Of a stretch of DNA of 64,000 bases, positions 37,869 through 46,906 are shown piece after piece. This DNA comes from Paulinella micropora (taxonomy: Eukaryota; Cercozoa; Imbricatea; Euglyphida; Paulinellidae). The stretch's first letter is position 1; the number at the start of each line of letters is the position of its first letter. Made by a program: the position numbers and the translations under genes. The stretch is from contig WBZZ01003873.1 of assembly GCA_019918135.1 (NCBI GenBank), positions 75,001-139,000 on the forward strand, written 5' to 3'. The notes under the pieces are model-generated. The model ran no database searches, was not told the DNA's origin, and saw nothing but the letters and a program-made list of their open reading frames with translations.

Positions 37869-37882
37869 GTGTATATTAAAGT
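37869..37882 (-). promoter_or_regulatory. TATA-like promoter element of paralogue 2
   Basis: GTGTATATTAAAGT reads on the minus strand as ACTTTAATATACAC. The following AATAAAGGAGCGACACTCC resembles the leader of paralogue 1. Confidence 0.45.
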
Positions 37883-39568
37883 TATTTGTTTAAAGGCGTC
37901 TCGCCGCAGACCCCTCCCCCTGGCTTCATCCCCTTTCCCCTCCTTTCCCCCTCCCCCGCCCCTTTCTCTTTCCGCCCCCCACTCTTTGTGTGCAAACCTT
38001 TTAATAAAAAAAAGAGTTTCATTGAACTAGCATCTATTGTTCTAATTCTGTATTAGTTTAATGTTTATCCTGCGGCCGCTAGGCATGGAATTCTCGGGGG
38101 TCTAGGTTTGCTGTGAACAGGTCAAATTGGAGAGGGGCTCCTCCCCCCCTCACTGTATCGTCAAGTGTAAGACTTTGTCCAGCTTTATATAAAAAAAATT
38201 TAAATTTTTTTGGCGACCCCCCTCCCTCCCTGCCCCTTCCCTCTCCCTCTCCTAGCTGTCAGTGCCAAGTGTAAGACAGCCGAGCTTTAATCCAGCGTAT
38301 TTTTAGACGGGGGGGGGGACGCCCTCCCCCCCCATTCTCTTTGGCGCCCCCCTCCCCCCTCTCCTTTAAATTTGTCTTCTACCTCCCCTTCCCTCTACTC
38401 CTCCCCCTGAGCCCGGGAGGGCTCAAAGAGCTCTCCCCTGCCTCTTCCCTCTCCCTCTCTTAGTTCTCAGTTGCAAGATTAAAATTTTGTCAGGGATTTT
38501 TTTTATTAATTTTTCGTACATTCTTAGCGCGCCCCTGCCCCCTCTTTGCCCTCTTCCGCTCCCCGTTCTCAGATGGAAGGCAAAGACTGATCGTGCTATC
38601 CCCCCTCCCCTGCACTTTTTCTCTCCCTCTCCTAGTTCTCAGTGTCAAGGGTAAGATTTTGTCGAGCTTTAATAAAAATTCCACACTTCTTTGGCGCGCC
38701 CCCCCCCTTCCCCTCTCCTGCCCCCTGTTCTTAGACGGGGGGGGGTCGCTCCCCTCTCTCCTTTAAATTTATTTTGTGCCTCCCCTTCCCTCTACTCCCC
38801 CGCCCCTGAGCCCGGGGGGCTCAAAGAGCAGGGGTCAGAACTGAAGAAAAAAGAAGACACCACTGAACTTCCAGGGGAGGGGGTGCCCCCCCCTGGCGCT
38901 CCTTTAGCGCCCCCCTCCCTATCTAAAAATCCTTTCTGCCACCTCCCCTCTCCCTTGAGCCCAGGAGGGTTCAATGAGCGAGGGAGGGGGGGGGGGGGGC
39001 GGGGGGGAGAGCGCAGAAGCTACAAAAAACAAATAAATACATGGAACGCCTCCACTAAGCCCCACCTCCCTCTCTTCCCTTCTCCCTTGTAGAGACTTTT
39101 TTTATTAATTTTTTTTACATTCCTAGCGCGCCCCCCCCCCCTTTCCTCTCCTGCTCCCTGTTCTCAGACTGAGGACTAAGACATTCGTGCTCTTAGTACT
39201 CGGTGCCAAGTATAAGACCGTCGAGCTTTAATTCGGCATTTTCTTTTTTCGCACTTTCTTGGCGCCCCCCCCCCTCTCCCCCGTTCTTTTTCTTCCTCCC
39301 CTCCTTTCTCTCCTTTTGCTGCACCGTCACAGCTGGGCAGTGCTGCCCGCAAGCAGCCTCGGTCTCACGCCAAAAAACCTTTTATTTTGTTTAGCAAGAC
39401 GCACAGGCACAAATAAAATGGAGACCGCACCATCTAGCCTGCCAGTACCCAAAGAAAGGTATTGATCTGAGAACTAAGAGGGAGAGGAAAGGGGCAGGGG
39501 AGGGAGGCACCAAGAAAGAGCTGGATTGAAATCTTAATAATAATTCTTGGGAAGGTACTAACCCCTCT

Positions 39569-39590
39569 CCAGCCCACGCAAGCGGGCTGG
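39569..39590. repeat. Partial palindromic element (stem 1 only)
   Basis: CCAGCCC-ACGCAA-GCGGGCTGG matches stem 1 of the two-stem elements found in coding regions. The second stem is absent here. Confidence 0.5.
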
Positions 39591-40082
39591 GTTTTCAGGC
39601 GAGAACCAGGGCGTAAATAAACCGATAGGTCTCACGTTCTGAGAAAAGGGGAGGGGGGGGCGAGTGCTCTAAGGCATTCCGGGGAAACACACAGAAAATT
39701 TGGCGACGATTTCATTCGAAAAAGAGGAAAGAGAAAAAGTCAAGTTCGCAAAGGAATGTATGAGAAAGGCGCCGGGGAAAGGGGGAAGGGAGGGGCGCGC
39801 CAAGAAAGTGTAAAATTTTTTTATTAAAGCTCGACAAAGTCGTACATTTGGCACTGAAAGCTAGGAGATTGAGAGGGACGGGGAAGGGAAGGAGCAAGCA
39901 CAATCTGTCTATGCCTTTTCCCCGTCTGAGAACAGAGACAGGGATGGGGGGGAGGGCGCTTAGTGGAGGCGTTTGATGTATCGGTTCAGAATGTAAGACT
40001 TTGTCCAGCTTTTTAATTAAAAAAATTTTGTTTTTTTTTGTACTCTCCCGCCGGGGGTTGTGATATGGTTGAATTTCTGACA

Positions 40083-40149
40083 TGATATGGCTAAAAAGGC
40101 AGTTCTGCCGGAAGAAAACTCGAAAGCACTGCCTTTTCCGGCCGTATCA
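40083..40149. repeat. TGATATGG/CCGTATCA hairpin, copy 1
   Basis: A 67-bp imperfect inverted repeat: TGATATGGCTAAAAAGGCAG ... ACTGCCTTTTCCGGCCGTATCA. It is followed by AACCAGCAAAATTTAGCGCC, also found after copies 2 and 3. Confidence 0.75.
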
Positions 40150-40208
40150 TACACCCGTGCAAACCAGCAAAATTTAGCGCCAAATGAACGGGCCGCCCCG
40201 GCCTTATT

Positions 40209-40243
40209 CCGCGGGGTAATATAAATCAAATGTTTTCCCGCGG
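40209..40243. repeat. CCGCGGGG/CCCGCGG hairpin
   Basis: A short inverted repeat with a 13-bp A/T-rich loop (TATAAATCAAATG). An almost identical copy lies at about 42777-42811, and both sit about 60 bp after a TGATATGG hairpin. Confidence 0.6.
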
Positions 40244-40639
40244 AAAAAAAACCGCGCACTAATTTTTTTTTGTTGCGCAGATGACAAGTTTTTCATGTCC
40301 CCCCCTCCCCCCCCCCCCCCCGAAGAGGGAGCGGGAAGAAAAAGGGGAGGGGGGAGACAAGGGGGAGCAGGGAAAGAAAGGGGAGGGAAGGGGGGAGGGT
40401 GGCGCCCCCCCCCTCTTTCTTTTCCCTTATCTTCCCCTTTAAACAAAAAAAAAGGGGGGGGAGAGGGGCGCCTCTCCTTCCTCCCCCCCCCCCCCTGCGC
40501 CCTTCTCTTCCCCTCCACCTTCCCTGCCCTTTCCCTATCTTTCTCTTTAGCGCAGCGTGAGGCAAATTTACAGTCGCTATCATCGCCGGAGGTGACCACC
40601 ACCTAGACACGTCGGCTGATTGTGCTCGGCGGGCCACCT

Positions 40640-40970
40640 GCGCGGATTGTCACGCTTGGGGGGGGGGGGGGGCATGGCGCTGATGCATTGGTTTTGAACC
40701 TTTTGTGGTTATATCCTAACAATGTGTGAACACGACCAAGGAAGCAGCTTGCTGTCCCTGTCCATCTGGAGTGCATGAGTCCGCAGCTGTAGAGCCGGCA
40801 TCTGTCACAGTCACTCATGTCCGCGAAGCCTCGGAGGGTCTCGGCGATCGCGCTGAACGCACCACTCTTGGTTAAGCGCTTTTTCGCCTCGCCGGACAAG
40901 CTCGAATAGTTCGACGTCGGGTGGTTCGTCTGTGGTCTTTTGCCTCTTGCGGTGTGTCATTTTTGTGTGT
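40640..40970 (-). pseudogene. Remnant coding segment inside the array
   Basis: Two partly overlapping minus-strand frames have coding-like composition (SGEAKKRLTKSGAFSAIAET ... DRCRLYSCGLMHSRW, and RKRQKTTDEPPDVELFELVR), unlike the surrounding repeats. No domain is recognised. It is probably a decayed small gene. A nearby block (GGTGTCAAGGCGCAAGCAAT, about 41033) recurs near 42460 as part of the array unit. Confidence 0.35.
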
Positions 40971-41230
40971 GTGACAGTGGAAGGGCGGCAGCGGCTCGGT
41001 GCAGTTATCCCAAGCAAAGGTGTCGCTGATGTCAAGGCGCAAGCAATCGCCCGTCTCATTGTAGGGACTTCATAAAAAATGATATGTTTAGGTAGGCAAG
41101 GGGCCTCCGTCGTCAAGAGCTTGTATGGTGTAAGACTTTGTCAGGCTTTTTAATTAAAAGAATTCTTTTTTTTCTTCTTTTTTTGTACTCTCTTCCTTCA
41201 GGGCATGATAATATACTCGAATTTCGGACG

Positions 41231-41295
41231 TGATATGGCTAAAAAGGGCAGTTCCGTCGGAAAACTCGAAGGCATTGCCCTTTTTGACCGTATCA
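41231..41295. repeat. TGATATGG/CCGTATCA hairpin, copy 2
   Basis: TGATATGGCTAAAAAGGGCA ... TTGCCCTTTTTGACCGTATCA. It is the same as copy 1 in layout, with compensating differences in the stem (AAGGGCA with TGCCCTT). Confidence 0.75.
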
Positions 41296-42652
41296 CGCGC
41301 CTATGTAAAACAGCAAGATTTTGCGCCAAATGAACGGGCCGTTTCTCTTTCCCCGTTTCTTGAATGAAATTTGTCGCCAAATTGCCTTGTGTGTGTTTCC
41401 CCGGAAAAACTACCGGCCCCCCACCTTTTATTAGTCTAATAAATGCACGTTTCTTTTTTTTTATTCAACAGCTGTGTCAGATGCCACAGCAATTTTTGTT
41501 ACACTCATGCTAGGCACGTTACAATTGCCCCGCGCTCGCTCCCGCCACACACGCAGGTGAGAGCCACCAGGTTGGACAGGGACCAAAATAAAAATAAAAT
41601 TTGTTAAAAAAAATGATCTAGGCTGTTTCTCAACGGCACCCCCCCGACGACCCTTCCTAGTTTTTAATGCCAAGTGTAAGACCGGCGAGCTTTAATAAAT
41701 CTTTTTATTCGCACTTTCTTGGCGCGCCCTCCCTCAGAGTCCCCCCTTTCCTCTCCTGCTCCCTGTTCTTAGACGGGGGGGGGCGCCCCCCTTCTCTTTG
41801 GCGCCCCCCCCCCTCCTTTAAATTTGTTTTATGCCTCTCCTCCCCTCTTCCCTCCCCTGAGCCCAGGGGGCTCAAGGAGCAGGGGAAGAGGGAGTGGAAG
41901 GGCGCAGAAGCTACAAAAGAAATAAATACATGCAACGCCTCCACTAAACCCCCCCCCTATGCCGGGCGCCCCCCCCCCTTCCCTCTCCCGCTCCCTGACA
42001 GGGGGAGGGGGCAAAGACAGATCGTGTTTGCCCCTCCCTTCTCCCTCTCTTAGTTCTCAGTGCCAAAGATTAAAACTTTGTCAAGGATTTTTGTTATTAA
42101 ATTTTTTTTGTACATTCTTAGCGCGCCCTCCTCCTTCCCTGTCTCTTCCCTCTCCCTCTCCTAGTTTTCAGTGCCAAGTGTACGACCGTCGAGCTTCAGT
42201 AATTTTTTTTTTGTACTTGGCGCCCCCCTCCCTTGCCCCTTTTCTCTCCCGCTCCCTGTTCTTGGACGGCCCCCCCCCCATCTCTTAGCTTTCCTTCCCC
42301 TTCTCTTTGTTAGCCCCAAAAAAGCGCGGAGCTCGCGGCTCACGGAGCGATCGTGGTCGTCGTAGGGGTGATCAGTGTGCTAGCCCATGGCGCGAGCGCT
42401 GCTGCTGTTGGCGACAGGGCCTGTGCCCACCTGTCTTTGCAACCTTCTTCGTAAGCCTGGTGTCAAGGCGCAATCAATCGCCCCGTCGCATGGTAGGAAC
42501 TCCATGATGTGCTGTAATGAAATGTCCACCCGGTTGGCCCCTACTACTCAGTGCCAAAGTGTAGGACTTTGTCAAGCTTTTTAATTAAAAGAATTCTTTT
42601 TTTGTTGTATTCTCTTCTCCCGGGGGGCATGAATATAGTCAAACTTTGGACG

Positions 42653-42716
42653 TGATATGGCTAAAAAAGGCAGTTCGTCGGAAAACCAGGAAGCATTGCC
42701 TTTTTCGACCGTATCA
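42653..42716. repeat. TGATATGG/CCGTATCA hairpin, copy 3
   Basis: TGATATGGCTAAAAAAGGCA ... TTGCCTTTTTCGACCGTATCA, again followed by CAGCAAGATTTTGCGCTAAA. Confidence 0.75.
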
Positions 42717-43331
42717 TACGACCCATGCAGAACAGCAAGATTTTGCGCTAAATGAACGGGACGGCCCGGCCTCATTCCGCGGGGTAACATAAATCAAATG
42801 TTTTCCCGCGGAAAAAACCGCACACTAATTTTTTTTTTGTTGCGCAAATGACAGTCTCCCCCCCCTCCCCTTTCCCCTCCTCCCCCGAAGAGGGAGCGGG
42901 GGGGAGAAGGGGGAGCGGGGAGACAAGGGGGAGCAGGGGAGAGAAAGGGGGAAGGGGAAGAGAGGGAGGGGGCGCCCCCCCCCCTCTCCCTTCGCCTCCT
43001 CCTCTTCCCCTCCCTCCCCCCTTTCCCCGGCGCCTTTCTCATACATTCTTTTGCGAACTGGACTTTTTTTCTTTCCCGTTTCTTGAATTGAATTTGTCGC
43101 CAAATTGTCTTGTGTATGTTTCCCCGGAAAACCTGCCCCCAAGTCACTAGTGGTTGCTTCCCTTCGGCTGTATCAACGGCCACGTGGTGGCTGTGTCACC
43201 GTGGAGAGAAAAAAGGAGGGGGAGGGGGGCGCCCCTCGCCCTTTTCTCGTAGGGCGAGGCACCCCCCTCCCCAAACCTTGTAGTCTCACAAACTTGAGCC
43301 GTTGCAGACTGGCAAAGACAGGCGCTACAGA

Positions 43332-44969
43332 ATGAATTGCGGGCGCGGCAGGACCAGAGATCCGCCACTAATAGGCACAATCCGTGCCCACAAACGACCC
43401 CGCTTAGACCTTAGCAGCAGCACCACCACCCCCGCGCCGGCGCCGCGGCCAGCCCGGGGGCTGGACTTTAAGCGCTTGCCACAGGACGTGTTCGGCCTGG
43501 TCTGCTCCTTCGTGGCTGACAATCCACTGTGGCTGTTTGTTATATGGGCACACGTGTGCCGCGGCGGCCCCTGTGCGCGACCCCGCCCGAGATCCTTTGC
43601 TCTGACACTCGGCCAAATCCGCGGGCCCGTGCCCCAAGCCATTTGGGCGGAGTGGCCGACCCTAACAAGCCTGACGTGCCACTACCCTCCCGTCGCCAGG
43701 CAGTCTCTGTTTGACACCCTTGGAGCCAGCGGGATCTGTGTGCGGTCCCTCACGCTGCTGGGGCTACAGTCCGCCGAGGGGGGAGAGCTTCCACGGCTGG
43801 CCAATTTACGAGGTCTAGAACACTTGTCGGTGGCGGCGTGCCAGGACGCCGGCGAGGCCGAGCTGCTCGGCCTGCCCCAGCTCCGGGCGCTGCGAGGCTT
43901 GGAGATTTACGGCTGCCCGAGACTGACCGACGCGGTGCTGGCCGCCCTGTCCGAGCTGCGCAATCTGCGGTGGCTGGGCCTGCGCTGGTGTAAGGGCTTC
44001 AGCGCGCACGGGCTCGGCCGGCTAGTGCGGGCTCTGCCCGGCCTGCAGAGGCTGGACCTCGATGGCTGCCCAGCAGTCACGGACGAAGCCCTGACGCACC
44101 TGGCAGAGCTCCCCGGGCTGCTGCGCCTAAGCTTGGCGGGGTGCACGGGCTGGACCGGGGCGGGTCTCGCGGCCTTGTCGGGGCTGTGCCGGCTGAGGCA
44201 CTTGGACCTGGGAGATTGTGCACAACTGGCTGACGAGGGGCTGGCGCACCTGTCGGGGCTGCGCCAAATGCGCAGCCTGAGCCTCCGGGATTGCCACCAA
44301 CTGACGTACCATGGCCTAGCTCCCCTGGCGGGACTGGCTGAACTGCGGTGCGTAGACCTGGGCGGCTGTACGGGCTTGGACGATGGAGCTCTGTCGTGGC
44401 TGGCCGGCCTGCCGGTCCTGCGCAGCCTGGTGCTGCGTGGCTGCCGCGGACTCACAACCGCCGGGCTGGCCCAACGCCTGCCCACGCTGCACGATCTGCG
44501 GCTGCTAGACCTGAGCCATTGCTCCCAGCTTATCGACCCGGTGGCTGTCGGGCTCGCGGGCCTTCGGCGGTTGCACAGCCTGGACCTCAGCTACTGCCAC
44601 GGACTGGGGGACGCGGCGCTAGCTCCCCTGCCGGCTTCGCTTGCGATGCTGCGCCATCTGGACCTAAGTCGTAACGCGTGGTTCTCGGACGCGGGCGCCG
44701 CGCACGTGGCGAGCCTGGGGCGCCTGCGTTGCCTGCGAGTTACGCACTGCCAGCTCACCGACAGCGGGCTCGCCGCACTGGCGGCCCTCCCCGAGCTAAC
44801 GGACCTGTGTTTGCAGAGCTGCGCGAAGCTTACCATGGCGGGGGTAGTGTCTCTGCTTAGCCGCCCGCAATTGCGCAAGGTTGATCTGGGCCTTTGCTAC
44901 GGCCTGGACCCTAACTCCGCCCTCTTCCGCAGCACGCGCTCGGGCGGCCAGTGCGTGATGTTCATTTAA
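43332..44969 (+). CDS. F-box-like / leucine-rich repeat protein
   Basis: The 545-residue protein starts at ATG 43332 (MNCGRGRTRDPPL). An F-box-like helix set FKRLPQDVFGLVCSFVADN sits at about 41-60. About fifteen Cys-type leucine-rich repeats of ~24-25 residues follow, to the C-terminus (for example LRHLDLGDCAQLADEGLAHL, LRCVDLGGCTGLDDGALSWL, LHSLDLSYCHGLGDAALAPL). These are typical of F-box/LRR (AMN1-like) substrate receptors of SCF ubiquitin ligases. Viral F-box proteins usually redirect host ubiquitination. It lies directly right of the repeat array. A TTTTTTTATTAAAC signal follows at 45031-45045. The LRR call is secure; the F-box call is moderate. Confidence 0.85.
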   Translation: MNCGRGRTRDPPLIGTIRAHKRPRLDLSSSTTTPAPAPRPARGLDFKRLPQDVFGLVCSFVADNPLWLFVIWAHVCRGGPCARPRPRSFALTLGQIRGPVPQAIWAEWPTLTSLTCHYPPVARQSLFDTLGASGICVRSLTLLGLQSAEGGELPRLANLRGLEHLSVAACQDAGEAELLGLPQLRALRGLEIYGCPRLTDAVLAALSELRNLRWLGLRWCKGFSAHGLGRLVRALPGLQRLDLDGCPAVTDEALTHLAELPGLLRLSLAGCTGWTGAGLAALSGLCRLRHLDLGDCAQLADEGLAHLSGLRQMRSLSLRDCHQLTYHGLAPLAGLAELRCVDLGGCTGLDDGALSWLAGLPVLRSLVLRGCRGLTTAGLAQRLPTLHDLRLLDLSHCSQLIDPVAVGLAGLRRLHSLDLSYCHGLGDAALAPLPASLAMLRHLDLSRNAWFSDAGAAHVASLGRLRCLRVTHCQLTDSGLAALAALPELTDLCLQSCAKLTMAGVVSLLSRPQLRKVDLGLCYGLDPNSALFRSTRSGGQCVMFI

Positions 44970-45505
44970 CAGAAACCCCCCCGGGGGGCTCTTGCGCTCT
45001 TTTATTTCTTTTATGTTTGGCTTAGTCCGGTTTTTTTTATTAAACTCTAGTTGACACTCAGGGGAAATACCTGGCAGTCGAAGCTTTTTTAAACAATTAG
45101 TCGGTATGTATTCATTTTTTATTTTATTTCGTTGTTTGTTTTTGAGGGAGAGGGGAGGGGAGGAAATGTCCGCTGCTGCTGGTGATTGTCTTCTTTTGCG
45201 CGCCCAAGCCGTCTAGCTTGGTTGGGCCTCGGGTGCAAGCCTTGCCACCTTCCTTGGGCGCCCTGGGCGCCCCCCGCCTAATAGCGCCAGCAGCAGCAAC
45301 AGCGGTCGGATCAACTTAGCCCAGTTGCCATTGAGGGAGGCGCTACAGACAGGACAAGCTCTCGCCCTTGGCCCCATGCTACGGATGAGAGGTGTGGGAG
45401 GGAGGAGGGAAGGTGAGGGGAGGGGGTGAGAAAACGCGAAAAAGAAAGGGGGGGGGGCGCCTCCCCCTTCATGTTTGATACCTCTCTCGCTCACTGCCCT
45501 TTCTG
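44970..45505. other. Convergent-gene spacer with a possible tiny ORF
   Basis: It holds T-rich gene-end sequence (45030-45140) and G/A-rich tracts (45145-45170, 45390-45460, including GGGGGGCGCC). On the minus strand, 45213-45377 opens a 54-codon frame (MGPRARACPVCSASLNGNW, then a short hydrophobic run LIRPLLLLLALL and a basic tail). It has one CxxC and could be a small membrane protein, but the evidence is weak. Confidence 0.35.
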
Positions 45506-46450
45506 TCAGGCCTGCTCTTGGAGTTGTGCTTTCTGTATTTCTTTTCGTAAGATTTTAAGAAGAGATTCGACTTCCGTAGATTGGGGCGGCCAGTGCAGAG
45601 AAATCACAAGATCTCTGGCCTCTCGAGTATTGTCAAAGCCCCCGTCCAATAGATATCGCATGTCGTTTCGAATATCCAGCGTACCCAGGGCCTCGGCACG
45701 TCCAGCGATTATGTCTGAGTTTGCATAGGTATGGATCCAGTCGTAGAGCTTTTGGCTGTTCTCGGTAGCAGTCCAGGTTTGATAACAAGCCAAATAAACA
45801 TGGAACAACCGCACGCACAGGCCCGCATTTCTTTCCTCTGACGAAACCCATTTCAGCACTTGTCGAGCGTGGTAGCCCAACCACTGGATATCGTGGCGTA
45901 CCGTCCCTGAGCCCGTCAGGTAATTTTTGACGTGCTGCTCAAACCATGTATTTAAATTGGGACACTGTTGCCTCGACTCCAAATACCGTCTTCTCTCGTA
46001 ATTGTCTATACCATTACGACAATGTTGTACCCATTCCAAATGCATGTTGGTTTGTAAGCCCTGGTTGAAATATTTGCGTAGCATCTTCAGCACCTTTTCT
46101 TTCTTTTTGGGTGTCATATCTGCTAGCAACTGTTGTCCATCATCGCTACGCCCCAGACCCTGACTAATAAATGCATCGAAGGCTGCTTTTTGGGTGGTAC
46201 TGGTAGGTTCGGATGATTGGATCCAGGGAACACTGTGAGGCGCGTCCACCACCAAGGTGGCGCCCGCAATAAATGCCTTCTGTTTGTGCTTGCAGGGCCC
46301 TGTCCATTTTTGTTGCCTAATAGGTGTAAGAGTTCTTCTCTTTTGGTCTACCAAGTCGTGCCAGCTTTCTTTCGGCGAACTAGTATAGCCGTCACTGAAA
46401 ACTGACCAAATATCTTTGGCCGCTGCTTCCGTCGGCGGTACTGTGGGCAT
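45506..46450 (-). CDS. Orphan protein, 314 residues, lower-GC gene
   Basis: ATG 46448-46450 (MPTVPPTEAAAKDIWSVFS). It is a soluble, mostly helical protein rich in Gln, Trp and Lys (TPKKKEKVLKMLRKYFNQ, about 143-160; WLGYHARQVLKWVSSEERN, about 208-226). It has no recognised domain, signal peptide or membrane segment. Its base composition and codon use are visibly less G+C-rich than the flanking LRR and RING genes, which may mean a different origin. The basic helical stretches could bind nucleic acid, but this is speculative. Confidence 0.65.
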   Translation of the reverse strand: MPTVPPTEAAAKDIWSVFSDGYTSSPKESWHDLVDQKRRTLTPIRQQKWTGPCKHKQKAFIAGATLVVDAPHSVPWIQSSEPTSTTQKAAFDAFISQGLGRSDDGQQLLADMTPKKKEKVLKMLRKYFNQGLQTNMHLEWVQHCRNGIDNYERRRYLESRQQCPNLNTWFEQHVKNYLTGSGTVRHDIQWLGYHARQVLKWVSSEERNAGLCVRLFHVYLACYQTWTATENSQKLYDWIHTYANSDIIAGRAEALGTLDIRNDMRYLLDGGFDNTREARDLVISLHWPPQSTEVESLLKILRKEIQKAQLQEQA

Positions 46451-46906
46451 TGTTTTTATGTTTTTGTTGTGGTAATTAGCGCGCGGGCCTGGGTTTGTTT
46501 ACAATACTAGTAAGAAAAGAAGGGGGGGGGGCGATGGAGGGGGGGGGGGAGAGATAGGGTAAGACAAAAAGGGAGGGGAAAGGGGAGGGGAGAGGATGTT
46601 TGAAGGAAAGAGCAGGAAAGTTTTCTTTTCAGCACTAACCTAACCGTAAGTCTACTTGGCAATTAAACCCCGTGCGCCCAAACCTGACGATCACCGGTGG
46701 GTGCCCCCCCCCTCTGTCTCGAACAAGACAAAGAAAGGAGGGGGGTGCCCCCCCCCCCTCTCTTCAAGTGACCGAGAGTTCTTACTTTTAGGCACCGTTC
46801 ACCCTTGTCAAAACGTGCAAGGCTCTGTATGCAGGCACCTTGTGGCAACCAGGAGCAACCCCTCGCAGACGGGCACGATATCGATAAACGAGACGGCGCA
46901 CACAGC
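46451..46906. other. Spacer with G/C-run hairpins
   Basis: G runs (46520-46600) are followed by two GGTGCCCCCCCCC blocks (46690-46705 and 46742-46762) separated by CTGTCTCGAACAAGACAAAG. The blocks form an inverted/direct G/C-run structure upstream of RING gene B. The last ~100 bp are coding-like but without a supported start. Confidence 0.4.

Larger units (their letters stand above)
37900..43300. repeat. Gene-poor array of gene-end-like repeats and hairpins
   Basis: About 5.4 kb with no intact gene. It is built from (i) about twelve degenerate copies of a motif near CAGTGCCAAGTGTAAGAC + TTTGTCGAGCTTTAATAAAA (approximate starts 38160, 38270, 38470, 38645, 39205, 39815 inverted, 39985, 41125, 41670, 42060, 42175, 42555). 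Each is usually followed by TTCTTGGCGCGCC and C-rich tracts and often preceded by CCCTCTCCTAGTTCTCAGTG. It also contains (ii) three larger related units (about 39660-40550, 41010-41420 and 42440-43140). These hold the hairpin with TGATATGG ends, a CCGCGGGGTAA ... TTTTCCCGCGG stem, and a block TTGTCGCCAAATTG ... GTTTCCCCGG; part of unit 1 is inverted. Long C or G runs separate everything. Confidence 0.75.

Noticed and set aside
40293-40637. Gly/Arg/Pro-rich open frames across G and C runs in the 38-43 kb array
   Set aside because: Composition follows homopolymer runs, and both strands are open at once. No protein-like pattern.
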